From contig NZ_OZ245041.1 of assembly GCF_965224175.1 (NCBI RefSeq), positions 1,612,001 to 1,676,000 of the forward strand: a stretch of DNA of 64,000 nt. Reading direction: 5' to 3'. The notes below the pieces were generated by a model, which had not been told where the DNA came from, did no database searches, and saw nothing but the letters and a program-made list of their open reading frames with translations. This DNA comes from Kordia sp965224175 (GTDB taxonomy: Bacteria; Bacteroidota; Bacteroidia; Flavobacteriales; Flavobacteriaceae). This document shows positions 35,567-45,429 of this stretch, piece after piece. The position numbers were made by a program, and so were the translations under genes. Every line of letters starts with the position of its first letter. Positions within the stretch are counted from its first letter, which is position 1.

Positions 35567-35597
35567 CAAATTTAGCATTCATAAAATTAGTTCGCAA
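35567..35597 (-). promoter_or_regulatory. promoter of the zapB-like/zapA unit
   Basis: On the minus strand: TTG (35597-35595), 20 bases, TAAATTTG (35574-35567), a full match to the Bacteroidota -33/-7 promoter. It lies 27 bases before the ATG at 35539. Confidence 0.7.
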
Positions 35598-35723
35598 GGG
35601 TTTTGACTATTATTTAAAGTATTACTTTAAGATTCATACTTTTTTTGGTGCAGTTTTTGAATTTAAAGATTCCAAATTAACTAAGTATTAGCTATTTTAG
35701 CTTTTCAAACTCATTTTTGATTT

Positions 35724-37418
35724 ATGTACAGACTGTTTTTTATTTTTTTATTTTTCTTTTCTTATACTTTTTCTCAAAATACATATCCAAAGAATGATTT
35801 TAGATCGCCGTTAGATATTCCTATCATTTTATCGGGAACTTTTGGCGAATTGCGAAGCAATCATTTTCATTCCGGAATTGATATTAAAACGAAACAAAAA
35901 GAAGGTTTTGAAGTCTTTGCGATTGGTGACGGACATGTGTCTCGCATAAAAATTCAACATTGGGGATTTGGAAAAGCATTGTATGTAACGCATACAAACG
36001 GTTATACTTCCGTGTATGCGCATTTAAAAAAGTTAGCGCCGAAGCTAGAAGCATATTTAAAGAAACAACAATATAATAAAGAGAGTTACGAAATTCAATT
36101 GTATCCAAAAGCAGATGAATTGGTCTTAAAAAAAGGAGAAGTTATTGCTTATTCTGGGAATAGTGGCTCTTCTGGCGGACCGCATTTACACTTTGAAATA
36201 CGCGATGCAGCTTCTAAACCTATGAATCCGATGTTGTTTGGAATTGATGTAAAAGATTCTCACCATCCAACTGTAAATGGTGTATTTGCCTATGCTTTGT
36301 CAGATTCAGCCCAAATCAATTCATCTAATAAGATTGTTCAATTACAATTAAAAAAAGGAAAAGAGAAAAATAGTTTTATCGCTTCAAAAGTATATGCTTC
36401 TGGTGAAATTGGCTTGGGAATTAATTCTTACGACCGACAAGATTTAGCTTTTAATAAAAACGGAATTTACCAATTGGAAAGTTTTGTTAATGGTATAAAA
36501 AACTTCAGCTATACATTCAATAAGTTTTCATTTGGAGAATCGAGATACATTAATACCTTAATTGATTACGCTCGTTTCAAAGAAAAAAAGCAACGTGTAC
36601 AACGCTGTTTTGTAACTCCTGCAAACAAGTTGAGTATTTATGACGGAGTTGTCGATAACGGACGCATTCAAATAGAAGAAGGAAAAGAATATACAGTTGT
36701 TTTAAAAGTAAAAGACTTTAAAAATAATATTACGACAATTACAGTACCGATTGTTGGTAAAACACAAGCCATTAAACAACAAAAGAAGGAAATCATTACA
36801 AAGAATTATATCACGCGAAATGCAGAACATGCTATCAAAGAAGGCGACGTAAGTGTATACATTCCGAAAAATACATTTTATGAAGATTTTTATTTCACGC
36901 TGTCTAGAGATAAAAAAGGACGCTACAAAATTCACAATGATAAAGTAGCGGCACATAAAAACTTTGTGATCTCGTTTGATGTATCTAAATATTCTGCAAA
37001 AGAGCGCAAAAAAATGTTTATCGCAAGCCTAAACAGGAAGAAAAAACCTTCCTATAGTAGAACTAAAAAGAAAGGACCAAAATTTACCACAAGCACCAAA
37101 AATTTAGGCACGTATTTCCTAGCCAAAGATTCAGTTCCACCAAAAGTGAAACCTATTAATTTTGCGAAAGACAAGTGGATTTCTAGTAAAAAGTATTTAA
37201 AAATTAAAGTAACTGACGATCTTTCTGGTGTTCGTAGTTATCGCGGAACGATTAATGGAAAATGGATTTTACTTGAATATGACGCAAAGAAAGGCATGCT
37301 AACTTACGATTTTAACGATATTATTTTTGCAGAAGCAAAACATAATTTAAAGTTGATCGTTACTGATAATGTTGGAAATAATACTACTTTTACCAGCACA
37401 TTTTATAGAAAAAATTAA
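35724..37418 (+). CDS. M23 family metallopeptidase
   Basis: 564 residues with signal peptide (ending YTFSQ). The M23/LytM zinc endopeptidase domain spans about 40-180: H49-x3-D53 (HFHSGID) and H154-x-H156 (GPHLHFEIRD). The remaining 380 residues are beta-rich and probably form Ig-like modules. It likely cleaves peptidoglycan cross-bridges in the periplasm. It is followed after 12 bases by the TonB receptor gene, indicating co-transcription. Confidence 0.9.
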   Translation: MYRLFFIFLFFFSYTFSQNTYPKNDFRSPLDIPIILSGTFGELRSNHFHSGIDIKTKQKEGFEVFAIGDGHVSRIKIQHWGFGKALYVTHTNGYTSVYAHLKKLAPKLEAYLKKQQYNKESYEIQLYPKADELVLKKGEVIAYSGNSGSSGGPHLHFEIRDAASKPMNPMLFGIDVKDSHHPTVNGVFAYALSDSAQINSSNKIVQLQLKKGKEKNSFIASKVYASGEIGLGINSYDRQDLAFNKNGIYQLESFVNGIKNFSYTFNKFSFGESRYINTLIDYARFKEKKQRVQRCFVTPANKLSIYDGVVDNGRIQIEEGKEYTVVLKVKDFKNNITTITVPIVGKTQAIKQQKKEIITKNYITRNAEHAIKEGDVSVYIPKNTFYEDFYFTLSRDKKGRYKIHNDKVAAHKNFVISFDVSKYSAKERKKMFIASLNRKKKPSYSRTKKKGPKFTTSTKNLGTYFLAKDSVPPKVKPINFAKDKWISSKKYLKIKVTDDLSGVRSYRGTINGKWILLEYDAKKGMLTYDFNDIIFAEAKHNLKLIVTDNVGNNTTFTSTFYRKN

Positions 37419-37430
37419 AAACCCATACTA

Positions 37431-39905
37431 TTGAAACCAATACGATATATACTTTTCTTGAGTTTTTTATTGTTTGCTAATTTTATGATTGCGCAAACTG
37501 CTACCGTGAGAGGAGTTATTTTAGATGCAAATAATAAACCTATTGAAGCTGTAAATATTAAAACTTCGGCAGATAAAGGAACACAAACCAACAAGAATGG
37601 TTTTTTTATGATTACCATTCCGGCGAATCAAGAAATAACGATTACATTCTCGCATATTTCGCATAAACCTATAAAACTTACCCTGAATTTAAAGAATGGT
37701 GAAGATTACGATTTTTATCCCGTAATGTCTGAATCTGAAGAATATATTGGAACCGTTGTCCTCGATTCTCGAAAACGAAAAGCCGTAGAAGGTATTCAAA
37801 CACTTTCTGCTGAAACAGTTCGCTTAATTCCCGGTGCAAATCCCGGAGTAGAGAATTTAGTGATGTCGCTTCCTGGTGTTAATAATAATAATGAATTGAG
37901 TACACAATATTCAGTACGTGGTGGAAACTACGACGAAAACCTTGTGTATGTAAATGAAATTGAAGTATATCGTCCATTTTTAATTCGTTCGGGACAACAA
38001 GAAGGTTTGAGTTTCGTGAATTCAGATATGGTTCAAAATGTAGATTTTTCTGCTGGAGGATTTCAAGCTAAGTTTGGTGACAAGCTTTCTTCTGTATTAG
38101 ATATTACTTATAAAAGACCTGTTCGCTTTGGCGGAAGAGTTAATTTGAGTCTTCTTGGCGGAAGTGCTTCTATTGAAACGTCAAGTAACGATAGTAAATT
38201 TTCTACAATTTCTGGAATTCGTTACCGCGACAACAGTTTGTTGGTAAATAGTAAACAAACAGAAACGAATTTTAGACCGCGTTTTGTAGATTTTCAAACG
38301 TACTTAACGTATAAGTTTTCAGATAAGTTTCACTTGAACTTTTTAGGAAACGTCGCTTTTAATGATTACGATTACGAACCATTAACACGACAAACAAATT
38401 TTGGAACATTACAAGATCCTATAGCATTATTAGTATTCTACGAAGGTCAAGAAGAAGATCGTTACCGCACGTATTTTGGAGCTTTGAAAGCAAATTATTT
38501 TTTGAATGATGATGTAACGTTAAAATTCATCGCTTCTGCGTATCATACTACTGAGCAAGAACATTTTGATATTTTAGCACAATACCGATTGGGTGAAGTA
38601 AACTCAAATATTGGAGATGAAGATTTAGGAAATGTAGAATTTAGTGAAGGAATTGGTTCGCAACTCAATCATGGTAGAAACGATTTAGATGCATTAATTT
38701 TTAATGTAGAACACAAAGGAACGTATGAGATTGATGGTGACGAAAACCAAGTAGATTGGGGAATTAAGTACACGCATGAAGATATTCGCGACCGTTTAAT
38801 TGAATGGGAAGTGATTGATTCTGCTGGTTTCTCCATTCGTCCACCATTACCTGATTTTATAAACAATCAGCCATACGATGCTTTTGAAGGTCCTTTAGTA
38901 CCTTTCCAAACAGTTAGAGCTAGAAATAATACACAAATTGATCGCGTTTCTGGATTTGCTCAATGGAGTAAACAATCTATGCTTGGCAATCATGAAGTAT
39001 ATACCAATATTGGAGTCCGCGCACACAGTTGGACAGTAAATGGAGATGGAATTCAAAGTAAGACACAAGCTGTTGTTAGTCCGAGAGCGCAAATTGCCAT
39101 CAAACCAGATTGGAAACAGGACATGCTATTCCGCTTGTCGGGAGGATTTTACCATCAACCACCATTTTACAGAGAATTACGTGGCGCTGATGGTGTAGTA
39201 AATCCGAATGTAAAAGCGCAGCAATCAATTCATGTTGTATTAGGAAATGATTATAGTTTTAAGCTTTGGAACAGACCTTTTAAATTGACAACTGAAGCTT
39301 ATTACAAAAACCTATCAGATGTAAATGCGTATACTATTGAAAATGTACGTATTCGTTATCGTGCTGATAATATCTCTAAAGCTTATGCGTATGGTTTAGA
39401 CATGCGTCTGAATGGTGAATTTGTTCCTGGAACAGAAAGTTGGGTAAGTTTTGGTTATTTGAAAACCGAAGAAAATATCAATAATCGTGGTTACATTAGC
39501 AGACCAACTGATCAACGTTTGAAGTTTGCTGTGTTGTTTCAAGATTATATGCGAAAGATTCCTAATTTAAAATTATACTTAAATCTGACTTATAATACAG
39601 GATTACCTGGTGGATCGCCAAGTTATTCTGATCCGTATTTATTTCAGAGTGAACTACCTGATTACAAGCGTGCAGACGTAGGTTTCTCATATGTCTTGGT
39701 AGATCAGAAGAGACAATATGACAAAGGTCACTGGCTTTCTGCTTTTAAGGAATTGAATGTCGGTTTTGAAATTTTCAATGTATTTGATGCGCAAAACTCT
39801 ATTACTAATACTTGGGTTCGTGATGTATATACAAAACGTCAGTTTGGAATTCCAAATTTCTTAACAGGACGTGTGTTTAATGTAAAAATGGGAATGCGAT
39901 TTTAG
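37431..39905 (+). CDS. TonB-dependent receptor
   Basis: 824 residues. Signal peptide MKPIRYILFLSFLLFANFMIA, then a carboxypeptidase-regulatory-like domain (about 24-105, VRGVILDANNKPIEAVNI), a plug domain (about 125-230, NNNNELSTQYSVRGGNYDEN) and a 22-stranded outer-membrane barrel ending VFNVKMGMRF. Uses TTG as start; the first internal ATG would cut the signal peptide. No SusD partner adjoins it, so it is not a classical polysaccharide utilisation receptor. Substrate unknown. Confidence 0.92.
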   Translation: MKPIRYILFLSFLLFANFMIAQTATVRGVILDANNKPIEAVNIKTSADKGTQTNKNGFFMITIPANQEITITFSHISHKPIKLTLNLKNGEDYDFYPVMSESEEYIGTVVLDSRKRKAVEGIQTLSAETVRLIPGANPGVENLVMSLPGVNNNNELSTQYSVRGGNYDENLVYVNEIEVYRPFLIRSGQQEGLSFVNSDMVQNVDFSAGGFQAKFGDKLSSVLDITYKRPVRFGGRVNLSLLGGSASIETSSNDSKFSTISGIRYRDNSLLVNSKQTETNFRPRFVDFQTYLTYKFSDKFHLNFLGNVAFNDYDYEPLTRQTNFGTLQDPIALLVFYEGQEEDRYRTYFGALKANYFLNDDVTLKFIASAYHTTEQEHFDILAQYRLGEVNSNIGDEDLGNVEFSEGIGSQLNHGRNDLDALIFNVEHKGTYEIDGDENQVDWGIKYTHEDIRDRLIEWEVIDSAGFSIRPPLPDFINNQPYDAFEGPLVPFQTVRARNNTQIDRVSGFAQWSKQSMLGNHEVYTNIGVRAHSWTVNGDGIQSKTQAVVSPRAQIAIKPDWKQDMLFRLSGGFYHQPPFYRELRGADGVVNPNVKAQQSIHVVLGNDYSFKLWNRPFKLTTEAYYKNLSDVNAYTIENVRIRYRADNISKAYAYGLDMRLNGEFVPGTESWVSFGYLKTEENINNRGYISRPTDQRLKFAVLFQDYMRKIPNLKLYLNLTYNTGLPGGSPSYSDPYLFQSELPDYKRADVGFSYVLVDQKRQYDKGHWLSAFKELNVGFEIFNVFDAQNSITNTWVRDVYTKRQFGIPNFLTGRVFNVKMGMRF

Positions 39906-39999
39906 TTAAGTGTTTTAGAAGGAATTTGGGACTTGATCTCACTAATAAACTCTATTTACAATTATAGACTGCTTTTTGAAATTGAAAAGATAAATTAAA

Positions 40000-40644
40000 A
40001 TGAAAAAGATTGTTATACTTTTAGTTGTATTCTTCGGGATTCAACAAAGTAACGCACAGAAAAAGATTTACCTAAGTGATAAGTTTGAAGAGCTTTCAAA
40101 AGATCACAAGATAATTGCTATTTTACCTTTTCAAACGAAATTAAATCTTAAGTCTGACAAAGATTCTTACAGCGAAGCACAGATTCAAAAGTTAGCACAA
40201 GAAGAAGGTGTTGCTGTACAACAAGCGTTGGAAAGTTATTTTTTAAACCGAAAACGAAAAAAGAAATTAAAGATTGAATTTCAAGACATCAATACCACTA
40301 ATCGTATTTTAAAGAAAGAAGGAATTACTTCAGAAAACATTGATATTTACGCGCCTCAGGAATTGTGTAAAATTTTAAAAGTAGATGCTATCATTAATGG
40401 TTCGCTTACATCTCGCTTATTGCTTTCTAAGGAAGTTGACACTTCTTTTGACTTGATTACTTTTTTAAAAGGAAAGTCTGATTACGGTAAAATCATCATT
40501 AAACTGAGTGACAAGAATACAGGAAAATTGTTGTGGCGTTATGAGAAAACCATCAATCGTAAGTCTGGAAAAAACACCTCAGCAATTATTGATAAAATGA
40601 TGCGTAAAGCGAGTAGAAAATTTCCTTATGAAGAGAAACGTTAA
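40000..40644 (+). CDS. secreted protein of unknown function
   Basis: 214 residues with a signal peptide (MKKIVILLVVFFGIQQSNA). The body ILPFQTKLNL ... VDAIINGSLTSRLLLSK resembles the nucleotide-like fold of CsgG/TolB-N-type periplasmic proteins, but the match is loose. Its stop codon overlaps that of the convergent glycosyltransferase gene (they share bases 40642-40643 within TTAA), with no terminator between. Confidence 0.55.
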   Translation: MKKIVILLVVFFGIQQSNAQKKIYLSDKFEELSKDHKIIAILPFQTKLNLKSDKDSYSEAQIQKLAQEEGVAVQQALESYFLNRKRKKKLKIEFQDINTTNRILKKEGITSENIDIYAPQELCKILKVDAIINGSLTSRLLLSKEVDTSFDLITFLKGKSDYGKIIIKLSDKNTGKLLWRYEKTINRKSGKNTSAIIDKMMRKASRKFPYEEKR

Positions 40645-42476
40645 GTTTTATCTGCTTCTTTTATGACTTGGATTTTTATATTGTTTTTGTAAATACTTTT
40701 TTCAGTAACAACACCATTTTTATCTTTTTTGACGACTTCTCCGTTGAGTTTACCGTTTTCCCAAACTCCTGATAGACTTTCTCCGCTATTGAAGAATACT
40801 GTACCTTTTCCGTGTCGTACGTCGTCTTTCCAAAAGCCTTCATATTTTTGACCATCTTCCCATACATAAGTTCCGAAACCGTTTCTTTTATTGTTTTTCC
40901 AATCGCCCCAATATCCTAGCGTTGGTTCAAACTTCATTAAATATGTATTTGGATTTTTGAGTTCTTTGATTGTTTTAAATTTGTTTGGATACCTATCAAT
41001 TGCAGGAAGTAGATATTTGCTTGTGGAAGAATATCCTAATTGATCAACCACTACATGAGTTACATTTTTACTTTTTAGATATTCAATTTGCGCTTCCTCA
41101 TCTAAAGTCCGCAAGTAATTGGTCACCTTTTTTTTGGAGAATAAATAAAATATTCCTTCTTTTCTAACGGAAGTTACTGAGTTCTCATCAGTATTATCAC
41201 GAATCCATTCCGCAATAGCGAAATAGTTTTTATAATTACTATTGTATACGCCTTCGGCTTTTTCTTTTAAGCTTGATATAGATCCTGTTCCATAGATAAA
41301 AATCCAACTTCCAAAGATGATTATAGTCAAAACTGAAATTAAGTACTTTTTTTGTTTAGTAATGACTTGATCACTGAGCGCCTTCAACAACTCAGCAATT
41401 GCGTAAACTATTAGAAAAATTAACAAAGGAATTACGGGTAATAAAAAGCGTGTTCCATACCAAACACTTGGCCATAACATTAGCAATGCAAAAAATGTTA
41501 GAATGTACAAAAAGATGAATGTTCTATACTTTTTGAGTCTAAATATCCCAAATATGATTACAGCAATGATAGAAAAACCCAATAAAAATGCTGTTACAGA
41601 AAAAGTATTGGTGTATGTAATATCTCCTGAAAAAACGACACTTGAAGGAATTTCTTTAGCGATATACCTTTCAATATTTAAAAAAACACGTTCAAAAAGT
41701 CCTAAAAAATCAACTTGACCCAATTCTGGTTGATATGGATTTTTCAATAGTAATTGAGAAATATAAGTATTTCCTGACGACTCTCTATTTCGAATCATCC
41801 AAGGCAAATATAATATAACAAAACCACCTAGTAGGCTAAATAAATATTGCCAATGTTTTTTTAGACATAAAAACGCTGCAAAACTCACAATTAATGCTAA
41901 TCCTACAGAACGAATGTAGAATGAAAAAGATACACATATGATCAATAAAAGGAAAAGCCAATTTTTAAAAACTGGTTTTGAATAATTGATATTTAAAAAT
42001 ATCCATAAGCAAAGTAAGGAGAAAAATAGAAATGGAATTTCGCTCATCATTATTGTAGAGAAACCTAAAATATGATAATTGAGAATTGTTAAAATTGAAG
42101 TTGCAAAAGCAATATGATCATTTTCAGCAAGTTTTTTTACGATAAAGAATAACAATAAAATAGCTCCAAAAAGTAAAACACCATTGCATCTTTTTATCGT
42201 AATAATATTATTTGAGAACACGTTACTCACAGCAGCAATCAACATCGGATAGCCTGGCGGATAGTGATAATGCGCTTCTTTTTCTTTGTGATGAATATTT
42301 GTATAACCTTCTCCATCTGCAATGGCGTTTCCTAGAATGTAATAACTAACATTATCACCAACAAGACTTACTTTCTCATCAAAAATACTAGTGTATATTT
42401 TGAGAAAAGCAAGCGTTAGTATCAAGATGTAAATGATGCTAACAAATCTAGGATTTGATATACTATTTTTTATCAT
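40641..42476 (-). CDS. GT39/ArnT-like membrane glycosyltransferase fused to C-terminal MORN repeats
   Basis: 611 residues. The N-terminal 400 residues hold about 11-12 transmembrane helices with the Asp-Asn-rich first loop (VGDNVSYYILGNAIADGEGYTN) and HYPPGYPML motif of dolichyl-phosphate-mannose-type (GT39/PMT) glycosyltransferases. A soluble domain follows, and the last 90 residues are three MORN repeats (WGDWKNNKRNGFGTYVWEDG, YEGFWKDDVRHGKGTVFFNS, LSGVWENGKLNGE). The fusion is unusual; MORN repeats usually mediate membrane or protein binding. Confidence 0.8.
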   Translation of the reverse strand: MIKNSISNPRFVSIIYILILTLAFLKIYTSIFDEKVSLVGDNVSYYILGNAIADGEGYTNIHHKEKEAHYHYPPGYPMLIAAVSNVFSNNIITIKRCNGVLLFGAILLLFFIVKKLAENDHIAFATSILTILNYHILGFSTIMMSEIPFLFFSLLCLWIFLNINYSKPVFKNWLFLLLIICVSFSFYIRSVGLALIVSFAAFLCLKKHWQYLFSLLGGFVILYLPWMIRNRESSGNTYISQLLLKNPYQPELGQVDFLGLFERVFLNIERYIAKEIPSSVVFSGDITYTNTFSVTAFLLGFSIIAVIIFGIFRLKKYRTFIFLYILTFFALLMLWPSVWYGTRFLLPVIPLLIFLIVYAIAELLKALSDQVITKQKKYLISVLTIIIFGSWIFIYGTGSISSLKEKAEGVYNSNYKNYFAIAEWIRDNTDENSVTSVRKEGIFYLFSKKKVTNYLRTLDEEAQIEYLKSKNVTHVVVDQLGYSSTSKYLLPAIDRYPNKFKTIKELKNPNTYLMKFEPTLGYWGDWKNNKRNGFGTYVWEDGQKYEGFWKDDVRHGKGTVFFNSGESLSGVWENGKLNGEVVKKDKNGVVTEKSIYKNNIKIQVIKEADKT

Positions 42477-42582
42477 TATAATTTTAAAGGCTTCTAATAA
42501 CCATGTACTAAATAATGCTCAATATAAAGATTATTTAAAAGATAATTACGACTATTTTACTTGTAAGTATGGTGCAAAAAAA

Positions 42583-42607
42583 AGCGAATTCTTTTTTTGA
42601 ACTCGCT
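42583..42607 (-). terminator. cysteine desulfurase terminator
   Basis: Minus-strand AGCGAGTTC-aaaaaaa-GAATTCGCT (one G-U) then T7. Confidence 0.85.
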
Positions 42608-42644
42608 CTTTGTATTATTATACTACTCTGATTTTTTAGTGATA

Positions 42645-43793
42645 TTACGAATTTGCGTATTCGTGTAATGTTTGAATCAAGTAATCGATTTCTTCTTTGG
42701 TATTGAACTTTGAAAACGAAAAACGCAATGATGGTTTTTCTAAATCTTCATCACTCAAAATAGCTCTTAACACATGTGAACCTTTACTGCTTCCAGATTG
42801 GCAAGCACTTCCTTTAGAACAAGCAATTCCTTTTAAATCCATATGAAACAATAACATCAAGGCTTTTTGCTGATCGAATGGCAAACATACATTAACTAAA
42901 GTATAGGTGCTTTTGGTATTTTCATGACAGTTTCCATTGAATTTCACTTCTGGCATCACTTTTTTAAGTTCGTCCATAAAGTATTTTTTCAAACCTTCAA
43001 CATATGCTTTTTCTTCTGCTAGATTATCGTATGCTAAGCGAAAAGCTTCTTCCAAGCCTACTACATTATGTACAGCTTCGGTTCCTGCTCTGAATCCACG
43101 TTCTTGTGAACCTCCAAATATTAATGGTTTTAATCCTGAATCTTTACGAATAAAAGCAAAACCTATTCCTTTAGGTCCGTGAAATTTGTGTGCAGCAGCA
43201 GCTAAAAAGTCAACTGATGTTTTTTGAAGATCCCATTCATAGTGTCCAATAGATTGTACGGTATCTGAATGAAATAAAGCACCGTATTCTTTGCAGATTC
43301 CAGCAACTTTATCTACATCTAAAAGATTTCCAATTTCATTATTTACATGCATCAAGCTCACTAATTTTTTAGAATTATCTGCTTTTAGCAATGCTTCTAG
43401 ATCATTATAATCAGGAGTTCCACACGATTGCAATTTTACATAAGCTACTTTTATATCGCTTTCTACTCGCAATTGCTCTACCGTGTGTAATACGGCATGA
43501 TGCTCTATAGGAGAAGTAATAATTGTGGTAACACCTAAATCTCTAACAGAACAACGCAAAGCCATATTATCTGCTTCAGTTCCTCCGGAAGTAAAAATGA
43601 TTTCCTGCGGAGAAGCATTTAAATATTTAGCTATCGTTTTACGCGCTGTTTCAATAAGCGTCTTGGATGATCGTCCGTAACTATGTGTTGAAGATGGATT
43701 TCCATAATTCTCTTCTAGTGCTTTTTTTATACGATCTACAACTTCTGGTCGAATTTGTGTCGTTGCTGCACTATCAAAATATACGTTTTTCAT
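42645..43793 (-). CDS. cysteine desulfurase family protein
   Basis: 382 residues, class V aminotransferase fold using PLP. Schiff-base Lys203 in AAHKFHGPKG and catalytic Cys331 in GSACQSGS are both present. It removes sulfur from cysteine for iron-sulfur cluster or thio-modification pathways. It is of the NifS/IscS-like group I, shown by the long Cys loop. No isc or suf partners adjoin it, so the exact pathway is open. Confidence 0.92.
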   Translation of the reverse strand: MKNVYFDSAATTQIRPEVVDRIKKALEENYGNPSSTHSYGRSSKTLIETARKTIAKYLNASPQEIIFTSGGTEADNMALRCSVRDLGVTTIITSPIEHHAVLHTVEQLRVESDIKVAYVKLQSCGTPDYNDLEALLKADNSKKLVSLMHVNNEIGNLLDVDKVAGICKEYGALFHSDTVQSIGHYEWDLQKTSVDFLAAAAHKFHGPKGIGFAFIRKDSGLKPLIFGGSQERGFRAGTEAVHNVVGLEEAFRLAYDNLAEEKAYVEGLKKYFMDELKKVMPEVKFNGNCHENTKSTYTLVNVCLPFDQQKALMLLFHMDLKGIACSKGSACQSGSSKGSHVLRAILSDEDLEKPSLRFSFSKFNTKEEIDYLIQTLHEYANS

Positions 43794-43834
43794 TTTTAGT
43801 TGATATAAATAGGGTTGGGTCTAAAAAAGATGCA

Positions 43835-43864
43835 CAAAAATAGTCTAAATAAAATTATTAACAA
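43835..43864 (-). promoter_or_regulatory. promoter of the cysteine desulfurase gene
   Basis: TTG (43864-43862), 19 bases, TATTTTTG (43842-43835) on the minus strand: a complete -33/-7 promoter, 41 bases before the ATG. Confidence 0.7.
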
Positions 43865-43894
43865 TATGTTTAGGAATAATATAGAGTTTTCTTA

Positions 43895-43902
43895 TACTTT
43901 TG
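43895..43902 (+). promoter_or_regulatory. candidate -7 box for the lipoprotein at 43941
   Basis: TACTTTTG, matching TAnnTTTG, 38 bases before the ATG. It supports the start at 43941 over the longer frame from 43815, which would begin upstream of this box. Confidence 0.5.
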
Positions 43903-43940
43903 CTTTACAGTTTGATACTAAATTTTTAATTACAGATTTA

Positions 43941-44459
43941 ATGAAAAAAATATTGTTGCTCTTAGTGCTTGCGTTTACTTTTTTTAGTTGTGATGATGGA
44001 GATTTAACACTAGAAGAAATTGACTTGACAACTACTGCTGATGTAGATGCGTGTACGATACAATCTGGAGTCACTTTATTATTCAAGATTAATGCTTCAG
44101 AAAGCTTGATTTTAGAAGCGCCTGCCGATTTGATTATTAATGAAGTTACAGAAGATGAAGAATCAGTACGCACAAAAACATTAAATAGTCAGGCATTCTG
44201 TTACTACAGAAGCTTTGAAAGTAACATCACTACAGGTTATTTCTGCGATGAATTACCTTCTGATATTGGTATTACGTTAGAATATACTGCAGTTTCTGGA
44301 ACCGTAGAAGTAACAACTACTGAAGCTTTAGAAGGAACTGTTTTGACAGGATATGATCATTTAATTATCCTTAAAGATGTTGTATTTACTGGAACTAACG
44401 GACAAGATGTTCGTTATGCTGAATTTGAATACGGCATGGTAACTACGCCTTTGGAGTAA
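43941..44459 (+). CDS. lipoprotein of unknown function
   Basis: 172 residues from ATG 43941, beginning MKKILLLLVLAFTFFSC with a lipobox Cys at 17. The rest is acidic and beta-rich with four further cysteines (DACTIQSG, AFCYYR, YFCDEL). The upstream extension to 43815 has no homology character. Convergent with the Smr gene, only three bases apart. Confidence 0.7.
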   Translation: MKKILLLLVLAFTFFSCDDGDLTLEEIDLTTTADVDACTIQSGVTLLFKINASESLILEAPADLIINEVTEDEESVRTKTLNSQAFCYYRSFESNITTGYFCDELPSDIGITLEYTAVSGTVEVTTTEALEGTVLTGYDHLIILKDVVFTGTNGQDVRYAEFEYGMVTTPLE

Positions 44460-44462
44460 AAT

Positions 44463-45017
44463 CTATCTCGGATTTTGATAAATATATACTTCCGTTGCGC
44501 CTAATCCATATTTTTGGTAATTAGCATCGTAATATTTCACATTATCGTATCTACGAAAAAGGTATTCAAGTTCTTGTCGTAAAACACCTTCACCAACTCC
44601 ATGAATGAAAACTATTTTGGGAATACGTTTGTGCATTGCAAATTCTAGTTGTCGCTTTGCTGTATCGGTTTGTAATGTTAGCATGTCATAATTGCTCATT
44701 CCTTTATAGGTTTTTGTCAATTGATGAATGTGTAAATCAACTTCCATGACCGTTTCTACACGTTCTTTTCTAGTTTTCTCTAAAACACGTTTCGGTTTTT
44801 TGGCAGCTTCTTTTTCCTGAATTGCATTGTATATTTTTTGATTTGATAAATCAATAGCAATTTCATCAACAGCAACTTTCACTAATTCTGCAGCTTCAAA
44901 TTGTAATGGAAAACCTTCATCTGTTTCAATGGTAATTGTTGTTCCATTTACAGCAGTAACTCTTCCCTTTATAATATCATCAATGGTTTCAACCTGATCG
45001 TTTATTTGAAAATTCAT
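44463..45017 (-). CDS. Smr domain protein
   Basis: 184 residues. An N-terminal SH3-like segment (QVETIDDIIKGRVTAVNG) precedes a linker and a C-terminal Smr domain with EVDLHIHQL and IHGVGEGVLRQE. Smr domains, named from MutS2, are nicking or RNA-cleaving nucleases and the HGxGxGxLR motif is the catalytic signature. Probably acts on branched DNA or RNA, for example on stalled ribosomes by analogy with MutS2. Confidence 0.85.
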   Translation of the reverse strand: MNFQINDQVETIDDIIKGRVTAVNGTTITIETDEGFPLQFEAAELVKVAVDEIAIDLSNQKIYNAIQEKEAAKKPKRVLEKTRKERVETVMEVDLHIHQLTKTYKGMSNYDMLTLQTDTAKRQLEFAMHKRIPKIVFIHGVGEGVLRQELEYLFRRYDNVKYYDANYQKYGLGATEVYIYQNPR

Positions 45018-45029
45018 AACGTATCTCGT

Positions 45030-45272
45030 TTACTCTTCTTCCTCTTCTTTAGCATATTTTTCTCTGTTAAAATACTCTTCATTATCATATGCTTTATGCT
45101 TGTTTGAGGTTTGCATAGAAGTTACTTTATACAATCCAAACATCATCACACAAACTGCTATAACCGTAATTACGATTTGTTTTTCTCCTTCAATATAATC
45201 TCGAAAGAGCAATATTCCTCCTCCAATAAATACCAATAGAAAATATAATGTAGTTTTATTTTTAAATTTCAC
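45030..45272 (-). CDS. small two-helix membrane protein
   Basis: 80 residues, GTG start (45272-45270). Two transmembrane helices (about 8-25 and 33-50) and an acidic C-terminus ending in Glu residues. It precedes the Smr gene by 12 bases and shares a promoter box at 45292. Function unknown. Confidence 0.65.
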   Translation of the reverse strand: MKFKNKTTLYFLLVFIGGGILLFRDYIEGEKQIVITVIAVCVMMFGLYKVTSMQTSNKHKAYDNEEYFNREKYAKEEEEE

Positions 45273-45291
45273 TTGACTTAATTTACAGGTA

Positions 45292-45299
45292 CAAAAATA
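45292..45299 (-). promoter_or_regulatory. candidate -7 box for the gene at 45030
   Basis: TATTTTTG on the minus strand, 19 bases upstream of the GTG start. Confidence 0.45.
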
Positions 45300-45429
45300 C
45301 TATATTCTTCCACAGAAAACCTATTTATTGAACCAACGGAAGTTTTAAAACCTACCTATCTTCAATATAATTGAAAAAAATATACATTTTTGCGTAACAA
45401 ATTTGATGAATTAATTACTTATCTCTCGA

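Noticed and set aside
43815..43940. 42-codon extension of the lipoprotein at 43941
   Set aside because: It would hide the lipoprotein signal in the middle of the protein and starts upstream of the likely promoter.
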